Below, one piece after another: positions 24,744-34,025 of a DNA stretch of 64,000 nt. The notes below the pieces were generated by a model that was not told the origin of the DNA, did no database searches, and saw nothing but the letters and a program-made list of their open reading frames with translations. The stretch spans positions 2,551,547 through 2,615,546 of the forward strand of contig CP003940.1 in the NCBI GenBank assembly GCA_000317655.1, read 5' to 3'. Origin of the DNA: Cyanobacterium stanieri PCC 7202. GTDB taxonomy: Bacteria > Cyanobacteriota > Cyanobacteriia > Cyanobacteriales > Cyanobacteriaceae. Made by a program: the position numbers and the translations under genes. The stretch's first letter is position 1, and each line of letters opens with the position of its first letter.

Positions 24744-25538
24744 ATGAACTTAGTGACTAATAACAATAATCACTGGCGTATTTTTTTGACCATCTGCTTA
24801 GTGAGTTTAATTACCCTAACAGGATGTCAAACTACATCAGATTCTGCCGTAACTGGTGGAAGTAATAGTGAGGAAATAGAAAGCCCTATGGCTGATGTAA
24901 CCCAAAACCAGTCCACTGATATAGATAACAATATAATGAATTTACCAAAATTAGAAGGAAAGGCGATCGTTGAAATGAAAGTGAAAGGGCAATCCATCAC
25001 CATCGAATTAGATGGTAATAATGCACCTATCACCGCAGGAAATTTTCTCGATTTAGTAGATAAAGGGGTTTATGATGGTTTAGTTTTTCATAGGGTTGTC
25101 ACCGAGCCGCAACCATTCGTAGCACAAGGGGGAGATCCTCAAGGTAAAGATCCTAATTTTCCTGTGAGTCGCTTGGGTACTGGGGGTTATATTGATCCTA
25201 ATACTAATTCTCAGCGTTATATTCCCCTAGAAATCAGACCTCAATATGATGAGTCTGCGGAGGATGCCACTCCCCCTGAGATTATTTACAGTCAAACTAC
25301 CGATGTGACTCCCCAATTGCGTCATGAGTATGGAGTAATTGCCATGGCACGTTCTCAGATGCCTGATTCTGCTTCTTCTCAGTTTTATTTTACCCTTGCT
25401 GATTTACCTTTTCTTGATGGTAGCTATGCTGTTTTTGGGAGAGTTACCAATGGTATGGATGTAGTTGAAGGTATTGCACAGGGCGATCGCATCGATTCTG
25501 TTCAAGTCATTAGCGGCATTGAGAACCTAAAACGATAG
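24744..25538 (+). CDS. Cyclophilin-type peptidyl-prolyl isomerase lipoprotein
   Basis: A signal peptide ends in the lipobox LTGC (Cys28), so the mature protein should be lipid-anchored, facing the periplasm or thylakoid lumen. After a linker (about 30-70), a cyclophilin domain begins (VEMKVKGQSITIELDG) with GVYDGLVFHRVVTEPQPFVAQ and YGVIAMARSQMPDSASSQFY, the latter bearing the catalytic and substrate-pocket residues. The domain carries the insertion between strands typical of cyanobacterial and plastid lumenal cyclophilins. It has 264 residues and would speed folding of exported proteins. A hairpin follows the stop at 25559. Confidence 0.9.
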   Translation: MNLVTNNNNHWRIFLTICLVSLITLTGCQTTSDSAVTGGSNSEEIESPMADVTQNQSTDIDNNIMNLPKLEGKAIVEMKVKGQSITIELDGNNAPITAGNFLDLVDKGVYDGLVFHRVVTEPQPFVAQGGDPQGKDPNFPVSRLGTGGYIDPNTNSQRYIPLEIRPQYDESAEDATPPEIIYSQTTDVTPQLRHEYGVIAMARSQMPDSASSQFYFTLADLPFLDGSYAVFGRVTNGMDVVEGIAQGDRIDSVQVISGIENLKR

Positions 25539-25558
25539 GAATAATAGAGAATTAAGAC

Positions 25559-25580
25559 ACAAGGGTTTTAAACCCCTTGT
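25559..25580 (+). terminator. Terminator-like hairpin after the cyclophilin gene
   Basis: ACAAGGG pairs with CCCTTGT, with TTTTAAAC in the loop region. A near copy (CAAGGGG-CTTTAA-CCCCTTG) occurs at 33921, so this hairpin may also be a dispersed repeat. No long T tract follows. Confidence 0.5.
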
Positions 25581-25674
25581 TACCTTAGATAATTGGTTTT
25601 CAATATAATGTGATTCCTAATATTAAAGTTGTTTTATTATCAAACTAGCAATAATAAAAAAGAAACTATAAATC

Positions 25675-26448
25675 ATGAATCACATTCGCCATTATTTACA
25701 AAATAATCCTCCTATGTATGATTTAACCAGAAATATTTGGAGGGGTTTAAAAAAACCAAGTAATCCAACTTGGCATTTTTTGAATAACTTTTCAAAAATA
25801 AAAAAAAGAAAAGTAAATTTTGTTCAAATTGGAGCTAATGATGGTATCAAAAATGATCCAATTAGAGGATTTATTATTCGTGATAAATGGAATGGTATAT
25901 TGGTCGAACCATTACCAAATGTGTTTGATGAATTAAAACAAAATTATAGTCACCTAAAAAAATCAGATCTTATTTTTGTTAACGCTGCAATATCTTCTAA
26001 TACAACTTCAGGATTAGACTTTTGGACTTTTAGTGAACTATTCTTGAAAGATTTATCTCAAGATGCTCAAAAATCTTGGTTACGTAAATCATCTTTTGAT
26101 AAAAATCACCTGAAAAAACATCTTAAAAAATATTATTCAAATAAAGACAAATCTTCAAAACAGGAAGATTTTTTTGAAAAAATTACCATTCCTTGTTTAA
26201 GTATTAATGATTTAATAACAACATACTGGAAAGACAAAATCGTTGACTTATTAGTTATAGACGCAGAAGGACATGAATCAGAAATAATTAATAGTATAAA
26301 TTTTGATTGGTTTTATCCTGATGCAATCTTTTTTGAATCTGCTCACCTAAAAGATAAAAAAGAAATATATCAATTATTACGCCATAAAAATTATGACATA
26401 ATTGATTTAGGTATGGATTCTGTAGCTACTAGAATAAACATAATTTAA
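25675..26448 (+). CDS. FkbM family methyltransferase
   Basis: FkbM-type enzymes methylate hydroxyl groups on sugars or small molecules using S-adenosylmethionine. The SAM-binding start is FVQIGANDGIKNDP (about residue 49), followed by GILVEPLPNVFDELKQNY and later IDAEGHESEIINSI, the usual FkbM motif set. The 257 residues are complete and there is no membrane segment. The gene is noticeably more AT-rich than most neighbours, as is the next gene, which suggests a horizontally acquired glycan-modification pair. Substrate is unknown; the adjoining glycosyltransferase-like gene suggests a surface polysaccharide. Confidence 0.85.
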   Translation: MNHIRHYLQNNPPMYDLTRNIWRGLKKPSNPTWHFLNNFSKIKKRKVNFVQIGANDGIKNDPIRGFIIRDKWNGILVEPLPNVFDELKQNYSHLKKSDLIFVNAAISSNTTSGLDFWTFSELFLKDLSQDAQKSWLRKSSFDKNHLKKHLKKYYSNKDKSSKQEDFFEKITIPCLSINDLITTYWKDKIVDLLVIDAEGHESEIINSINFDWFYPDAIFFESAHLKDKKEIYQLLRHKNYDIIDLGMDSVATRINII

Positions 26449-26483
26449 TCAACAAACACCATTTTTAATACTTTATTATTGTC

Positions 26484-27380
26484 ATGAAACAAAATTTTGA
26501 ACATTTTTTGATAACAAGAATTAATATTGATTGGCATATATCTAGACCAAAGACAGTTCAAGAAAGAAATGACCCAAATTTTTTAAGTTACCGATTAGAT
26601 TTATTTGAACAAATATGTTTGCCTTCCGTAATAGCTCAAAAAAATCAAAACTTTAAATGGCTTCTTCTATTTGATAAAAATTTGCCAGATTCATTTCAAA
26701 AACGTATTAATGATTATCTTATAAAAGACAAAATAATATCGGTATATATAACTGACAAAAATAGTTGTTTAGAAACTATTAAATCAACAATTAATGAATA
26801 TTTTGATAGTTCAAAACAATATTTAATAACAACTAATCTTGATAGCGATGATGCTCTATCTGATGATTTTGTAACCGTGATACAAAATAATTTTGCTCAT
26901 CAACAATTAGAGTTTATTAATTTTCCATTTGGTTATCTTTATCGTTTTGAAGATGAACAACTTTACTTGAGAGAATGGTTAACTGCCCCTTGTCATACAC
27001 TGATTGAAACATATAAAAATTTCAATACTGCTTTAAGTTATAGTCATGCAAGTATTACTAGATATAAAGTAAAGCAAATATTTACTAAGCCGATGTGGTT
27101 GATGATAGCTCACGGTAATAATGTTAGAACCTCTTATGATGTTAGTGCGGCATGGCAACCCATCAGTAGATTAAAAAATAATTTTCACATAAAATTTAAA
27201 TTAGGTAATAGTTCAGATAATTTTCATCAAAATGAAAACATATTTAAGAATATTTACAAAGTGATTATCAGTAAAAAATCATGGGATACACCACAAGTAA
27301 AGTTAAGAAAAATTTTAAATATTGTTAATCCTTCTATCATAAGATCACTTAGAAAAGTAACTTATTCGATAAAAAAATAA
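26484..27380 (+). CDS. Putative rhamnosyltransferase-like glycosyltransferase
   Basis: The sequence fits the Pfam family Rhamno_transf (putative rhamnosyltransferases): FLITRINIDWHI at the start, ICLPSVIAQKNQNFKWLLLF around residues 46-65, and the metal/nucleotide motif NLDSDDALSDDF around 116-127. It has 298 residues and no membrane segment. It starts 36 bp after the FkbM gene and shares its low GC, so both were probably gained together and work on one glycan. Actual sugar donor and acceptor cannot be read from the sequence. Confidence 0.72.
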   Translation: MKQNFEHFLITRINIDWHISRPKTVQERNDPNFLSYRLDLFEQICLPSVIAQKNQNFKWLLLFDKNLPDSFQKRINDYLIKDKIISVYITDKNSCLETIKSTINEYFDSSKQYLITTNLDSDDALSDDFVTVIQNNFAHQQLEFINFPFGYLYRFEDEQLYLREWLTAPCHTLIETYKNFNTALSYSHASITRYKVKQIFTKPMWLMIAHGNNVRTSYDVSAAWQPISRLKNNFHIKFKLGNSSDNFHQNENIFKNIYKVIISKKSWDTPQVKLRKILNIVNPSIIRSLRKVTYSIKK

Positions 27381-27459
27381 TTCTTTTTAGATAAAATCAT
27401 TAAATCTACATAAATAAGTCTAATTAGCGGAATAAATATTATCATATATTTTTAAATAA

Positions 27460-28593
27460 ATGAAGGTTGTTGTTAGTGGTGTTGGTTTAATATCCTGTTT
27501 GGGAGATACTCAAACAACTTGGGATAATATGAGTAAAGGATTATCAGGGATCAAACTATCCCAACCCTATGATTTTTTAGCAAAATATCCTTTGGGATTG
27601 ATTGACCAACACCCTAGCAATATTGAACCTATAACCATTGAGGTGATTAAGGAAACCTTCAAATCTGCTCGTTTATCTCCGCCTTTGCAAAATATGGGAG
27701 TGGTGGTGGGTTCTAGTCGTGGTTGTCAGGGCAACTGGGAAGTTTTTGCCCGTGAATGGTTGGAAAATAAATGTCCTCCTCAAAATTGGTTAAATACTTT
27801 TTCTTGTCAACCTTCTACCCTCACTGCTCAATATGTTGGCTCTTTTGCCCCTGTATTGGCTCCTATGGGGGCTTGTGCGACGGGGTTAGGGGCGATCGCA
27901 CAGGGGTATGAACTCATCAAACAGGGCTATTGTGAGCAAGTTATAGCAGGGGCGGTAGAAGCACCCATAACTCCTTTAACCATAGTAGGTTTTGAAAAGA
28001 TGAAAGCCCTTGCGAATAATGGTTGTTATCCTTTTGCGAGGGAAAGGGAGGGGATGGTATTGGGGGAAGGAGGGGCGATGATTGTTATGGAAACGGAAGA
28101 ATCTGCCCTGAAACGGGGGGCGAATATTTATGGAGAAATCAAGGGGTGGGCAATGACTTGTGATGCGGGGGGGATGACTGCACCAGAGGAGTCGGCAAAT
28201 TCTGCTATTCACGCCATAAAAAGATGTTTAGCCCATGGTAATTTAACCATCAAAGATGTTGATCATATTCAAACCCACGGCACGGCAACTAAATTAAATG
28301 ATCATCGGGAGGCGTTATTAATAGATAGGTTATTTTCTCATCGTCCAAAAATTAGCCATACGAAGGCTTCTATGGGTCATACTTTAGGGGCAAGTAGTGC
28401 GATCGCCACTAGCTTAACATTATTATCTCTTGATCAACAAAGATTATTGATGAACTATCAGGAAAGAGAATTAGAATATGATTTGAATTGGGTAAAAAAA
28501 ACCGAAAACTATAGCTTTGAAAATTCCCTGTGTTTTAGTTTCGGTTTTGGAGGGCAAAATGCCGTAATTGCCCTTGGGAAATATAAAATTTAA
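27460..28593 (+). CDS. Beta-ketoacyl-ACP synthase family protein
   Basis: The thiolase-fold condensing-enzyme triad is complete: Cys139 in GACATG, His273 in QTHGTAT and His307 in SMGHTLG. The protein has 377 residues against about 415 for FabF, so it is a shortened member of the FabB/FabF group. It is not obviously the housekeeping FabF, which in cyanobacteria is normally found beside acpP. It may extend a special fatty acid or work in secondary metabolism; no acyl carrier protein or other pathway gene lies nearby. The stop overlaps the convergent coiled-coil gene by 4 bp. The ATG at 27460 is clear. Confidence 0.87.
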   Translation: MKVVVSGVGLISCLGDTQTTWDNMSKGLSGIKLSQPYDFLAKYPLGLIDQHPSNIEPITIEVIKETFKSARLSPPLQNMGVVVGSSRGCQGNWEVFAREWLENKCPPQNWLNTFSCQPSTLTAQYVGSFAPVLAPMGACATGLGAIAQGYELIKQGYCEQVIAGAVEAPITPLTIVGFEKMKALANNGCYPFAREREGMVLGEGGAMIVMETEESALKRGANIYGEIKGWAMTCDAGGMTAPEESANSAIHAIKRCLAHGNLTIKDVDHIQTHGTATKLNDHREALLIDRLFSHRPKISHTKASMGHTLGASSAIATSLTLLSLDQQRLLMNYQERELEYDLNWVKKTENYSFENSLCFSFGFGGQNAVIALGKYKI

Positions 28594-29285
28594 GAGGCTT
28601 TTTTATCGGTCAAAGAATTTTGATTTTTAGCCTTCTTTATATTCTCTTGGGGTTGATTTTCACCCTGTCTATAGTTACTTAGAGTAATAACTGTTTGTAA
28701 GACTTTAGTTAATTCTTTTTCCAAACTATATAATTGTTGATCCACAAAATCATCAGCTTGATTGTGAATTTTTTCAGCTTCCATTAAAGCATTTTCCAAA
28801 ATTTTTCTGGCTTGTTTTTCTGCATTTTCGCGCATTTTTTCAATTTCGCGCTCAGTTTGACTGCGTTTTTCTTCACAATCTTGAAATATTTTTCTTCTAA
28901 CTTGACTCGCCTTAAATTGTTCTTGTTGTACCAACAAAGATTCATCTAATCTTTGGGCGGCATCCCTTTGAGCTTTATTGACTAAATTAGTAGCATATTC
29001 TTGGGCTTCTTTGATAATATAGTCTCTTTCTTCAACAATTTCCACTGCCTGACGAATACAATCGGGAAGATTTCTTCTAATTTCGTCTAGTTGTTCGTTT
29101 AATTCTCTTTCATCAATAATTACTTTACGGGTAAAGGGAATATTGATTTTTTGATAGAGTAGGTTATCCAACTCCATGATAGCGTTGTTGATGGGATAAC
29201 TCATTTTATCGATAAAAGGCTCTATGGATTCAGTGTTTCTTGGTTCAAGATGCTCGTTATTAATGGGAGGTTTATATTGTGTCAT
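28590..29285 (-). CDS. DivIVA-like coiled-coil protein
   Basis: The protein is predicted to be almost wholly helical from about residue 60 to 205, with charged heptads such as IIKEAQEYATNLVNKAQRDA and EREIEKMRENAEKQARKIL. This resembles DivIVA or the cyanobacterial division factor Cdv3, and superficially also ATP synthase b subunits. There is no membrane segment, which argues against ATP synthase. I chose the ATG at 29285 (231 residues, MTQYKPPINN); a TTG at 29336 would add 17 residues. It may take part in division or cell-shape control, but this is family resemblance only. Confidence 0.6.
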   Translation of the reverse strand: MTQYKPPINNEHLEPRNTESIEPFIDKMSYPINNAIMELDNLLYQKINIPFTRKVIIDERELNEQLDEIRRNLPDCIRQAVEIVEERDYIIKEAQEYATNLVNKAQRDAAQRLDESLLVQQEQFKASQVRRKIFQDCEEKRSQTEREIEKMRENAEKQARKILENALMEAEKIHNQADDFVDQQLYSLEKELTKVLQTVITLSNYRQGENQPQENIKKAKNQNSLTDKKAS

Positions 29286-29622
29286 GGTTATTTGATGATG
29301 CTTTGCTTTACTATAAGGTTTTTTTTGAGATGGCAATTAGATAATAACTATTGCAGAATTGATGATTGAGAAAAGTATTATTTTATATAGTATGACAGGA
29401 TACTTTTAGGGAAACTCATTACACGAGTCTTTTTCTACAATAATTTGACTAACATTAAATAATAAAACTATATAACATATTATGGATTTTTTGTGGCAAT
29501 AGTGATATTTTCTTGATTTAAGTAGATAATCTGATTTCTTTTTGTGATAAATAATTAAAATGTTTACTTACTTAAGTATGTCTTTAAGTAATAATGTACT
29601 GTTCGATATATATTGACAGTGA
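29286..29622. other. AT-rich intergenic region, no gene seen
   Basis: The spacer between the start of the coiled-coil gene and the end of recJ is very AT-rich. I see no open frame, RNA gene or convincing hairpin. It must hold the promoter for the coiled-coil gene, but I could not place one with confidence. Confidence 0.5.
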
Positions 29623-31782
29623 TTATTTGTTCCATAGAGATTGTATGTATTCTTCTTGGATAACTTGGATGGTTTTATTCAAATTATTTAAATATTTTTC
29701 TTGGTTAAAATTGTCCGTGTGGAGAGTAAAAGAAATAATATTATCTTGACAAGTATAATTAAATCCTAGTTTTTTGATAGTTTTTAAGGCATATTTCCAA
29801 GGGCGATCGCCCATAGATACTTTTTCTTGAAAAAGACGTATATTAATAGATTTTTGATGATTAATTAAATACTTAATAATTCCTAAAAACTTTAACCATT
29901 GTTCTTGATAAAAAACCTCATCTAATAGTTTGTCAGAATTAATATTTTGAGACACTAGAGCTATGTTTTCAGGAAAAGTAGAAGCCTTACCAGTGGTGAT
30001 AGAATCCCTTTGAGAGCTACATATTTTAAGGTCAATAATTCTCGGTTCATACTGATTGTGATACTTATTATAATCAAATTCAATAACCACGTCATAATTT
30101 TCATTGAGACTAATTTCACCAGAATTATGCCCCCACCAACTACCCGAAATGCCCTCGGTATTAGTACGATCACAAAGATTAAAATAAGTAACTAAATATT
30201 TAATAGTTTTATTTCCTTTTTTAGGCGAAAAATTTTTATGAAAAACATTAGAAAACCAACAATTTTGAACTAATAATTTAGGAGCAGGATTACCCATACC
30301 ACAAGGTTCGATTAATTTTAATTCTCTAAATAATTCTTTGGTCAACTGAGCTACCGTTACAGTTAAATCTACATCAATAGTCGGCTGTAGTTTAGTTATA
30401 TCTAATTGTTGTTTTAATTTCTGATTTATGCCATCTCGAAATAAGGATAAATTTTCCATCGGCAAAGCCAAACCTGCGGCGAAAGGATGTCCACCAAAAC
30501 CAGATAAAAGATGCTTTTGGGAGAAAACCAAATCATATAAATTAATACCGCTTACCGAACGGGCTGATCCTCGTGCTAAGTTATTATTGTCAGCATTTTT
30601 CATGGTACTTAACAGAATACTTGGGCGTCCATATTCTTGGCTCAGGGCGTTGGCAACTAAGCCCAAAACTCCTGTTTCCCATTGATTATCGTCCAAGACA
30701 ATTACTGCGGTGGTTGATAAATCTAAATCTTCAATTTTTTTTCGAGCCTGTTGTAATACCCTTTGTTGTAATTCTTTGCGGTTGAGATTGGCTTCTTCGG
30801 TTTGCTGGGCAAGGGTGACGGCTTCTTTCGTATCTTTGGTAGTCAGCAATTTGACACAAAAACTGGCATCTCCATGGATACGACTCACCGCATTAATCCG
30901 TGGTGCAATGCCAAAAGAAATGTCCATGGGGCGATCGCCATTACCCTTGCATAATTTAAGTAATTTGTCAACTCCATAGCGGCGAGTGTTTGCCAATCGT
31001 TTAATACCCTCTTGGGCAAGATAACGACAATCCCCCTTCAACTCTACCAAATCAGCAACTAAACCAATGGCAACCAAATCCAATAAATCCTCCACAGGTT
31101 GCTCGGGAATGTCTGGAAAAGCCTCATATAAAGCCTCCACCAACTTATAAGCCACTGCCACCCCCGAGAGATGATAAAGAGGATGAGATGATGCAAAATA
31201 ACGGGGATTGATAATAGAAACCACCTCGGGGCGATGTTCAGGTAAAGTATGATGGTCAGTGACAATTATATCTATACCTAACTCCCTAGCGTAATCTATT
31301 TCCTGTAAATTAGTGCTGCCCGTGTCACAAGTGACTATTAAACTGACTCCTCTGTCTGCCAGTCTATCCATGGCTGGAATATTTAAGCCATGGGACTCCT
31401 TTAAACGATTGGGAATATAATAACTTAACTGCACCTCTGGCACAAAAAACTGCCCAAATCCTTCCCACAAAACCGAAGTAGAAGTAATACCATCGGCATC
31501 AAAATCACCCCAGATACAAACTTTTTCCCCTTTTTCTCTAGCTTTATAAAGACGATTTACAGCCCTTTTCATCTCCTGTCCAAATTCAGCCGCAGGTGTG
31601 GGTTGATAGTTACTACTATCTAAAAAAATACTTAATGCTTCTTGGGTACGGATTCCCCGATGCCATAGAAGTTGTGAAACAAAATTGCCCTGACTGGGAA
31701 TTTGTTTAGTGTATTGTTGAATAAGATTTTGAAACCATGGAGGGATATTATATTTAGGGGCAATATTCCACTGATTAATCAT
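29623..31782 (-). CDS. recJ: Single-stranded-DNA-specific exonuclease RecJ
   Basis: RecJ degrades single-stranded DNA 5' to 3' in recombination, mismatch and base-excision repair. The DHH motifs are present: DFDADG (93-98, motif I), the CDTGSTN region (motif II) and TDHHTLPE with DHH at 176-178 (motif III). The DHHA1 domain is marked by GFGGHPFAAGLALP. At 719 residues the protein is longer than E. coli RecJ (577); the extra C-terminal region (from about 560) has no motif that I recognise. The start is an ATG at 31782. It is divergent from petR. Confidence 0.94.
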   Translation of the reverse strand: MINQWNIAPKYNIPPWFQNLIQQYTKQIPSQGNFVSQLLWHRGIRTQEALSIFLDSSNYQPTPAAEFGQEMKRAVNRLYKAREKGEKVCIWGDFDADGITSTSVLWEGFGQFFVPEVQLSYYIPNRLKESHGLNIPAMDRLADRGVSLIVTCDTGSTNLQEIDYARELGIDIIVTDHHTLPEHRPEVVSIINPRYFASSHPLYHLSGVAVAYKLVEALYEAFPDIPEQPVEDLLDLVAIGLVADLVELKGDCRYLAQEGIKRLANTRRYGVDKLLKLCKGNGDRPMDISFGIAPRINAVSRIHGDASFCVKLLTTKDTKEAVTLAQQTEEANLNRKELQQRVLQQARKKIEDLDLSTTAVIVLDDNQWETGVLGLVANALSQEYGRPSILLSTMKNADNNNLARGSARSVSGINLYDLVFSQKHLLSGFGGHPFAAGLALPMENLSLFRDGINQKLKQQLDITKLQPTIDVDLTVTVAQLTKELFRELKLIEPCGMGNPAPKLLVQNCWFSNVFHKNFSPKKGNKTIKYLVTYFNLCDRTNTEGISGSWWGHNSGEISLNENYDVVIEFDYNKYHNQYEPRIIDLKICSSQRDSITTGKASTFPENIALVSQNINSDKLLDEVFYQEQWLKFLGIIKYLINHQKSINIRLFQEKVSMGDRPWKYALKTIKKLGFNYTCQDNIISFTLHTDNFNQEKYLNNLNKTIQVIQEEYIQSLWNK

Positions 31783-31945
31783 ACTTGGGGATGATGGTTG
31801 GCAACAATTAGCTGTTTTTCAATTATAAATCATTACAAAACATTGCTCTCAATTATATTTTTTTATTAAATTGTCTATCATTAAAGCTATCTTTTAAAAA
31901 TTCAAATGCTGATATAATTTGCTCATTGATTAATATAAAATAACC

Positions 31946-32371
31946 ATGTCTTTTTTACCAAAATACCGTCCTGAAAAACTATCTTTAGGATTTTTAGAAC
32001 AAGAAATATTAGAGATTTTATGGGATTTAGGCACAGCCACAGTCAAGGAAATCCACGATCGCATTTTAGCTGATCCAGATCGTGAATTGGCGTATGCGTC
32101 AGTGACTACAGTTTTGCATCGTTTAACAAAAAAAGGATGGTTAAAATACGAGAAACAAGGACGTGCCTTTTGTTGGACTCCCCTTATTTCCCGTTCTCAA
32201 GCCCAAGCAATCCAATCCTATGAACAACTGCAGAATTTCCTCGCAGTCAGCAATCCTGATTTAGTCGCCTCCTTTGCCGATAGTCTTGATACTGCTAGTG
32301 TTGAGCAAATAAGTGCGATCGCCTCTCGTCTTCAACAAATCCGCCAAAAAAGAGAACAGGAGGAAAAATAA
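31946..32371 (+). CDS. petR: BlaI/CopY-family repressor PetR
   Basis: The protein has 141 residues with the BlaI/MecI winged-helix pattern: LGFLEQEILEILWDLGTATV, DRELAYASVTTVLHRLTKKGW and a C-terminal helical dimerisation region. It is followed without a gap by a BlaR-type membrane metalloprotease. In Synechocystis this pair is PetR/PetP, which switches between plastocyanin and cytochrome c6: PetR represses or activates until cleaved by PetP under copper. The assignment here rests on family, gene order and overlap, so it is likely but not proven. A possible -10 element TATAAT lies at 31913-31918. The gene is divergent from recJ. Confidence 0.8.
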   Translation: MSFLPKYRPEKLSLGFLEQEILEILWDLGTATVKEIHDRILADPDRELAYASVTTVLHRLTKKGWLKYEKQGRAFCWTPLISRSQAQAIQSYEQLQNFLAVSNPDLVASFADSLDTASVEQISAIASRLQQIRQKREQEEK

Positions 32372-33247
32372 ATGCACTTTCTCGTGATTGTAATTGCTAT
32401 TATTTGCGCCTATATAATCAGATATATTAGTCAAATTGACTACTTCAAAAAACAAAAAAATTGGAACTATTCCCTCTTCTTTTTTATTGCCCCAGTATTA
32501 CTAATTTTAATGAGTAGCATGGCAATTATCACCATGGGCTATGAAGGGCAAATGTGGGGAGTTCAAGCCACTATCATCAGCTATATCCTAGCTTGGCTAT
32601 GTATTGGCTTCGCCATGATCAACCTAGTTATCTATGGTATAGAAATAAAATTAATATCTAAAAAAATAGATAAATTTGCCCAAGAAAAAGTATTAGGACA
32701 TCAAGTTAAAATCCTCGAAACATCTTTTCCCTACGCAGGATTAATGGGATTTTCTCAACAAGAAAAAAGTCTGTTTAAATCCTTAAATAAATCCTATTTA
32801 GTCTTAAGTCGAGGTTTGATAAACCTACTATCTCCCGATCACCTACAAGCAGTCATTGCCCACGAAAAAGCCCATCAAACACACCATGATCCCCTCATTT
32901 TTTTCTGTTTATCCTACTGTAAAAGGATTACTTTTTGGCTACCAAATAACAATCTTATCTGGCAAGATTTGATTTTATTAAGGGAATTAAGAGCAGATCA
33001 TACCGCCTCTAAATCTGTAGATTTTCTTCTCTTAGCTGAATCTTTGTTAATAGTTACCCAGAAAGCCATGGAAGAGTCAAACCCCTTAGAAGGTAACTTT
33101 ATCTGTCCTTTTATTAACTTTCGTCTCAACGACAGAATAGAGGCATTAATTGATGAACAAAAAAGCCTCAATCCCTTTAAATGGTACCAATTGAGTTGGA
33201 TATTATTAGTTTTTATCCCCTTCCTGACAATTCCTTTTCATCAATAA
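32372..33247 (+). CDS. petP: BlaR-like M56/M48 membrane metalloprotease PetP
   Basis: The zinc-binding motif HEKAH is at residues 164-168 and the third ligand is probably Glu205 in RELRAD. Membrane segments lie at about 1-20, 32-54, 67-90 and at the C-terminus (about 272-289), consistent with a protease embedded in the membrane. It has no penicillin-sensor domain. The ATG directly follows the petR stop codon (TAAATG), so translation is coupled. In Synechocystis, PetP cleaves PetR in the presence of copper. The 291-residue length agrees with that role. Confidence 0.8.
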   Translation: MHFLVIVIAIICAYIIRYISQIDYFKKQKNWNYSLFFFIAPVLLILMSSMAIITMGYEGQMWGVQATIISYILAWLCIGFAMINLVIYGIEIKLISKKIDKFAQEKVLGHQVKILETSFPYAGLMGFSQQEKSLFKSLNKSYLVLSRGLINLLSPDHLQAVIAHEKAHQTHHDPLIFFCLSYCKRITFWLPNNNLIWQDLILLRELRADHTASKSVDFLLLAESLLIVTQKAMEESNPLEGNFICPFINFRLNDRIEALIDEQKSLNPFKWYQLSWILLVFIPFLTIPFHQ

Positions 33248-33290
33248 GTTTATTCACAAAAATATTCAATTAATAATGGTGAAAAAGCCT

Positions 33291-33302
33291 GAACATTTGT
33301 TC
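33291..33302. promoter_or_regulatory. Palindrome upstream of the cupredoxin gene (candidate operator)
   Basis: GAACA-TT-TGTTC is a perfect 12-bp palindrome, 69 bp before the cupredoxin ATG. A related half-site pair occurs nearby: GTTCTCA at 33299 and TGAGAAC at 33360. No known consensus was matched, so this is only a candidate regulator-binding site. Confidence 0.35.
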
Positions 33303-33371
33303 TCAAAAAACGATTTTAAAAACTTTGCGTTACAATGCAAACGTATCCAAAATTTAAAATGAGAACGATTT

Positions 33372-33818
33372 ATGTTTAGAAAGAAAAAAATATTCACCCC
33401 TTTATTAGCAGTAGTTGCCATGACTGGTTTAGCCGCTTGTCAAACAGAATTAGAAGCGCCAAATGATGCCCTTTTAGGGGATGGTGCCATTGAGGAAGAC
33501 GTTATGCTTGACACTCAACCCAGTATTTCCATCGCCATGAATGCTGAAGGTAGGGAATTCTCCCTCGATGGGGATGATGAAGCAAACCCCACTTTGGTAG
33601 TTTCCCAAGGCTCTACCGTAGAAGTAACTTTGTGTAGTGCAGGGGGTACCCATAACTGGGTGGTAGATGATTTAGGTATTTCTACTGCCGAGGTAAGCGA
33701 TGACGGAGATTGTGACACCATCGAATTTACCGCTGATCAAGTGGGTGAGTTTGAATATTATTGTAGTGTAGGCAACCATAGAGAAGAAGGTATGGTTGGA
33801 ACTCTGGTAGTGGAGTAA
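33372..33818 (+). CDS. Cupredoxin-domain lipoprotein (type 1 copper)
   Basis: A signal peptide ends in LAAC (Cys23 as lipid-anchored residue), then an acidic linker leads into a blue-copper domain. The four expected copper ligands are His94 (THNW), Cys131, His136 and Met141, with the spacing C-x4-H-x4-M of small cupredoxins. The protein has 148 residues. It should be tethered to a membrane on the periplasmic or lumenal side and may carry electrons or hold copper. It differs from plastocyanin, which is not a lipoprotein. It lies 124 bp downstream of petP in the same direction, suggesting copper-dependent control. A clear hairpin follows. Confidence 0.87.
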   Translation: MFRKKKIFTPLLAVVAMTGLAACQTELEAPNDALLGDGAIEEDVMLDTQPSISIAMNAEGREFSLDGDDEANPTLVVSQGSTVEVTLCSAGGTHNWVVDDLGISTAEVSDDGDCDTIEFTADQVGEFEYYCSVGNHREEGMVGTLVVE

Positions 33819-33920
33819 TTTAAACCATATTTGAAAAATTTAATGAATAGTTGAGAGTAAAAATTAATCAGTTTAATAAAATTGTCCCCTATTCATTGCC
33901 AATGTTCCAATAATTTTGAG

Positions 33921-33944
33921 CAAGGGGCTTTAACCCCTTGTTTT
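33921..33944 (+). terminator. Intrinsic terminator after the cupredoxin gene
   Basis: CAAGGGG and CCCCTTG form a perfect 7-bp stem with a CTTTAA loop, followed by TTTT. A near copy lies at 25559-25580. Confidence 0.65.
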
Positions 33945-34025
33945 CAATATATATTAATCAAACTATTGCCCATTCCCTATTACCCCCTTAACCAGAAAAT
34001 GTGATCCCGAACTCAAATTAATTTC

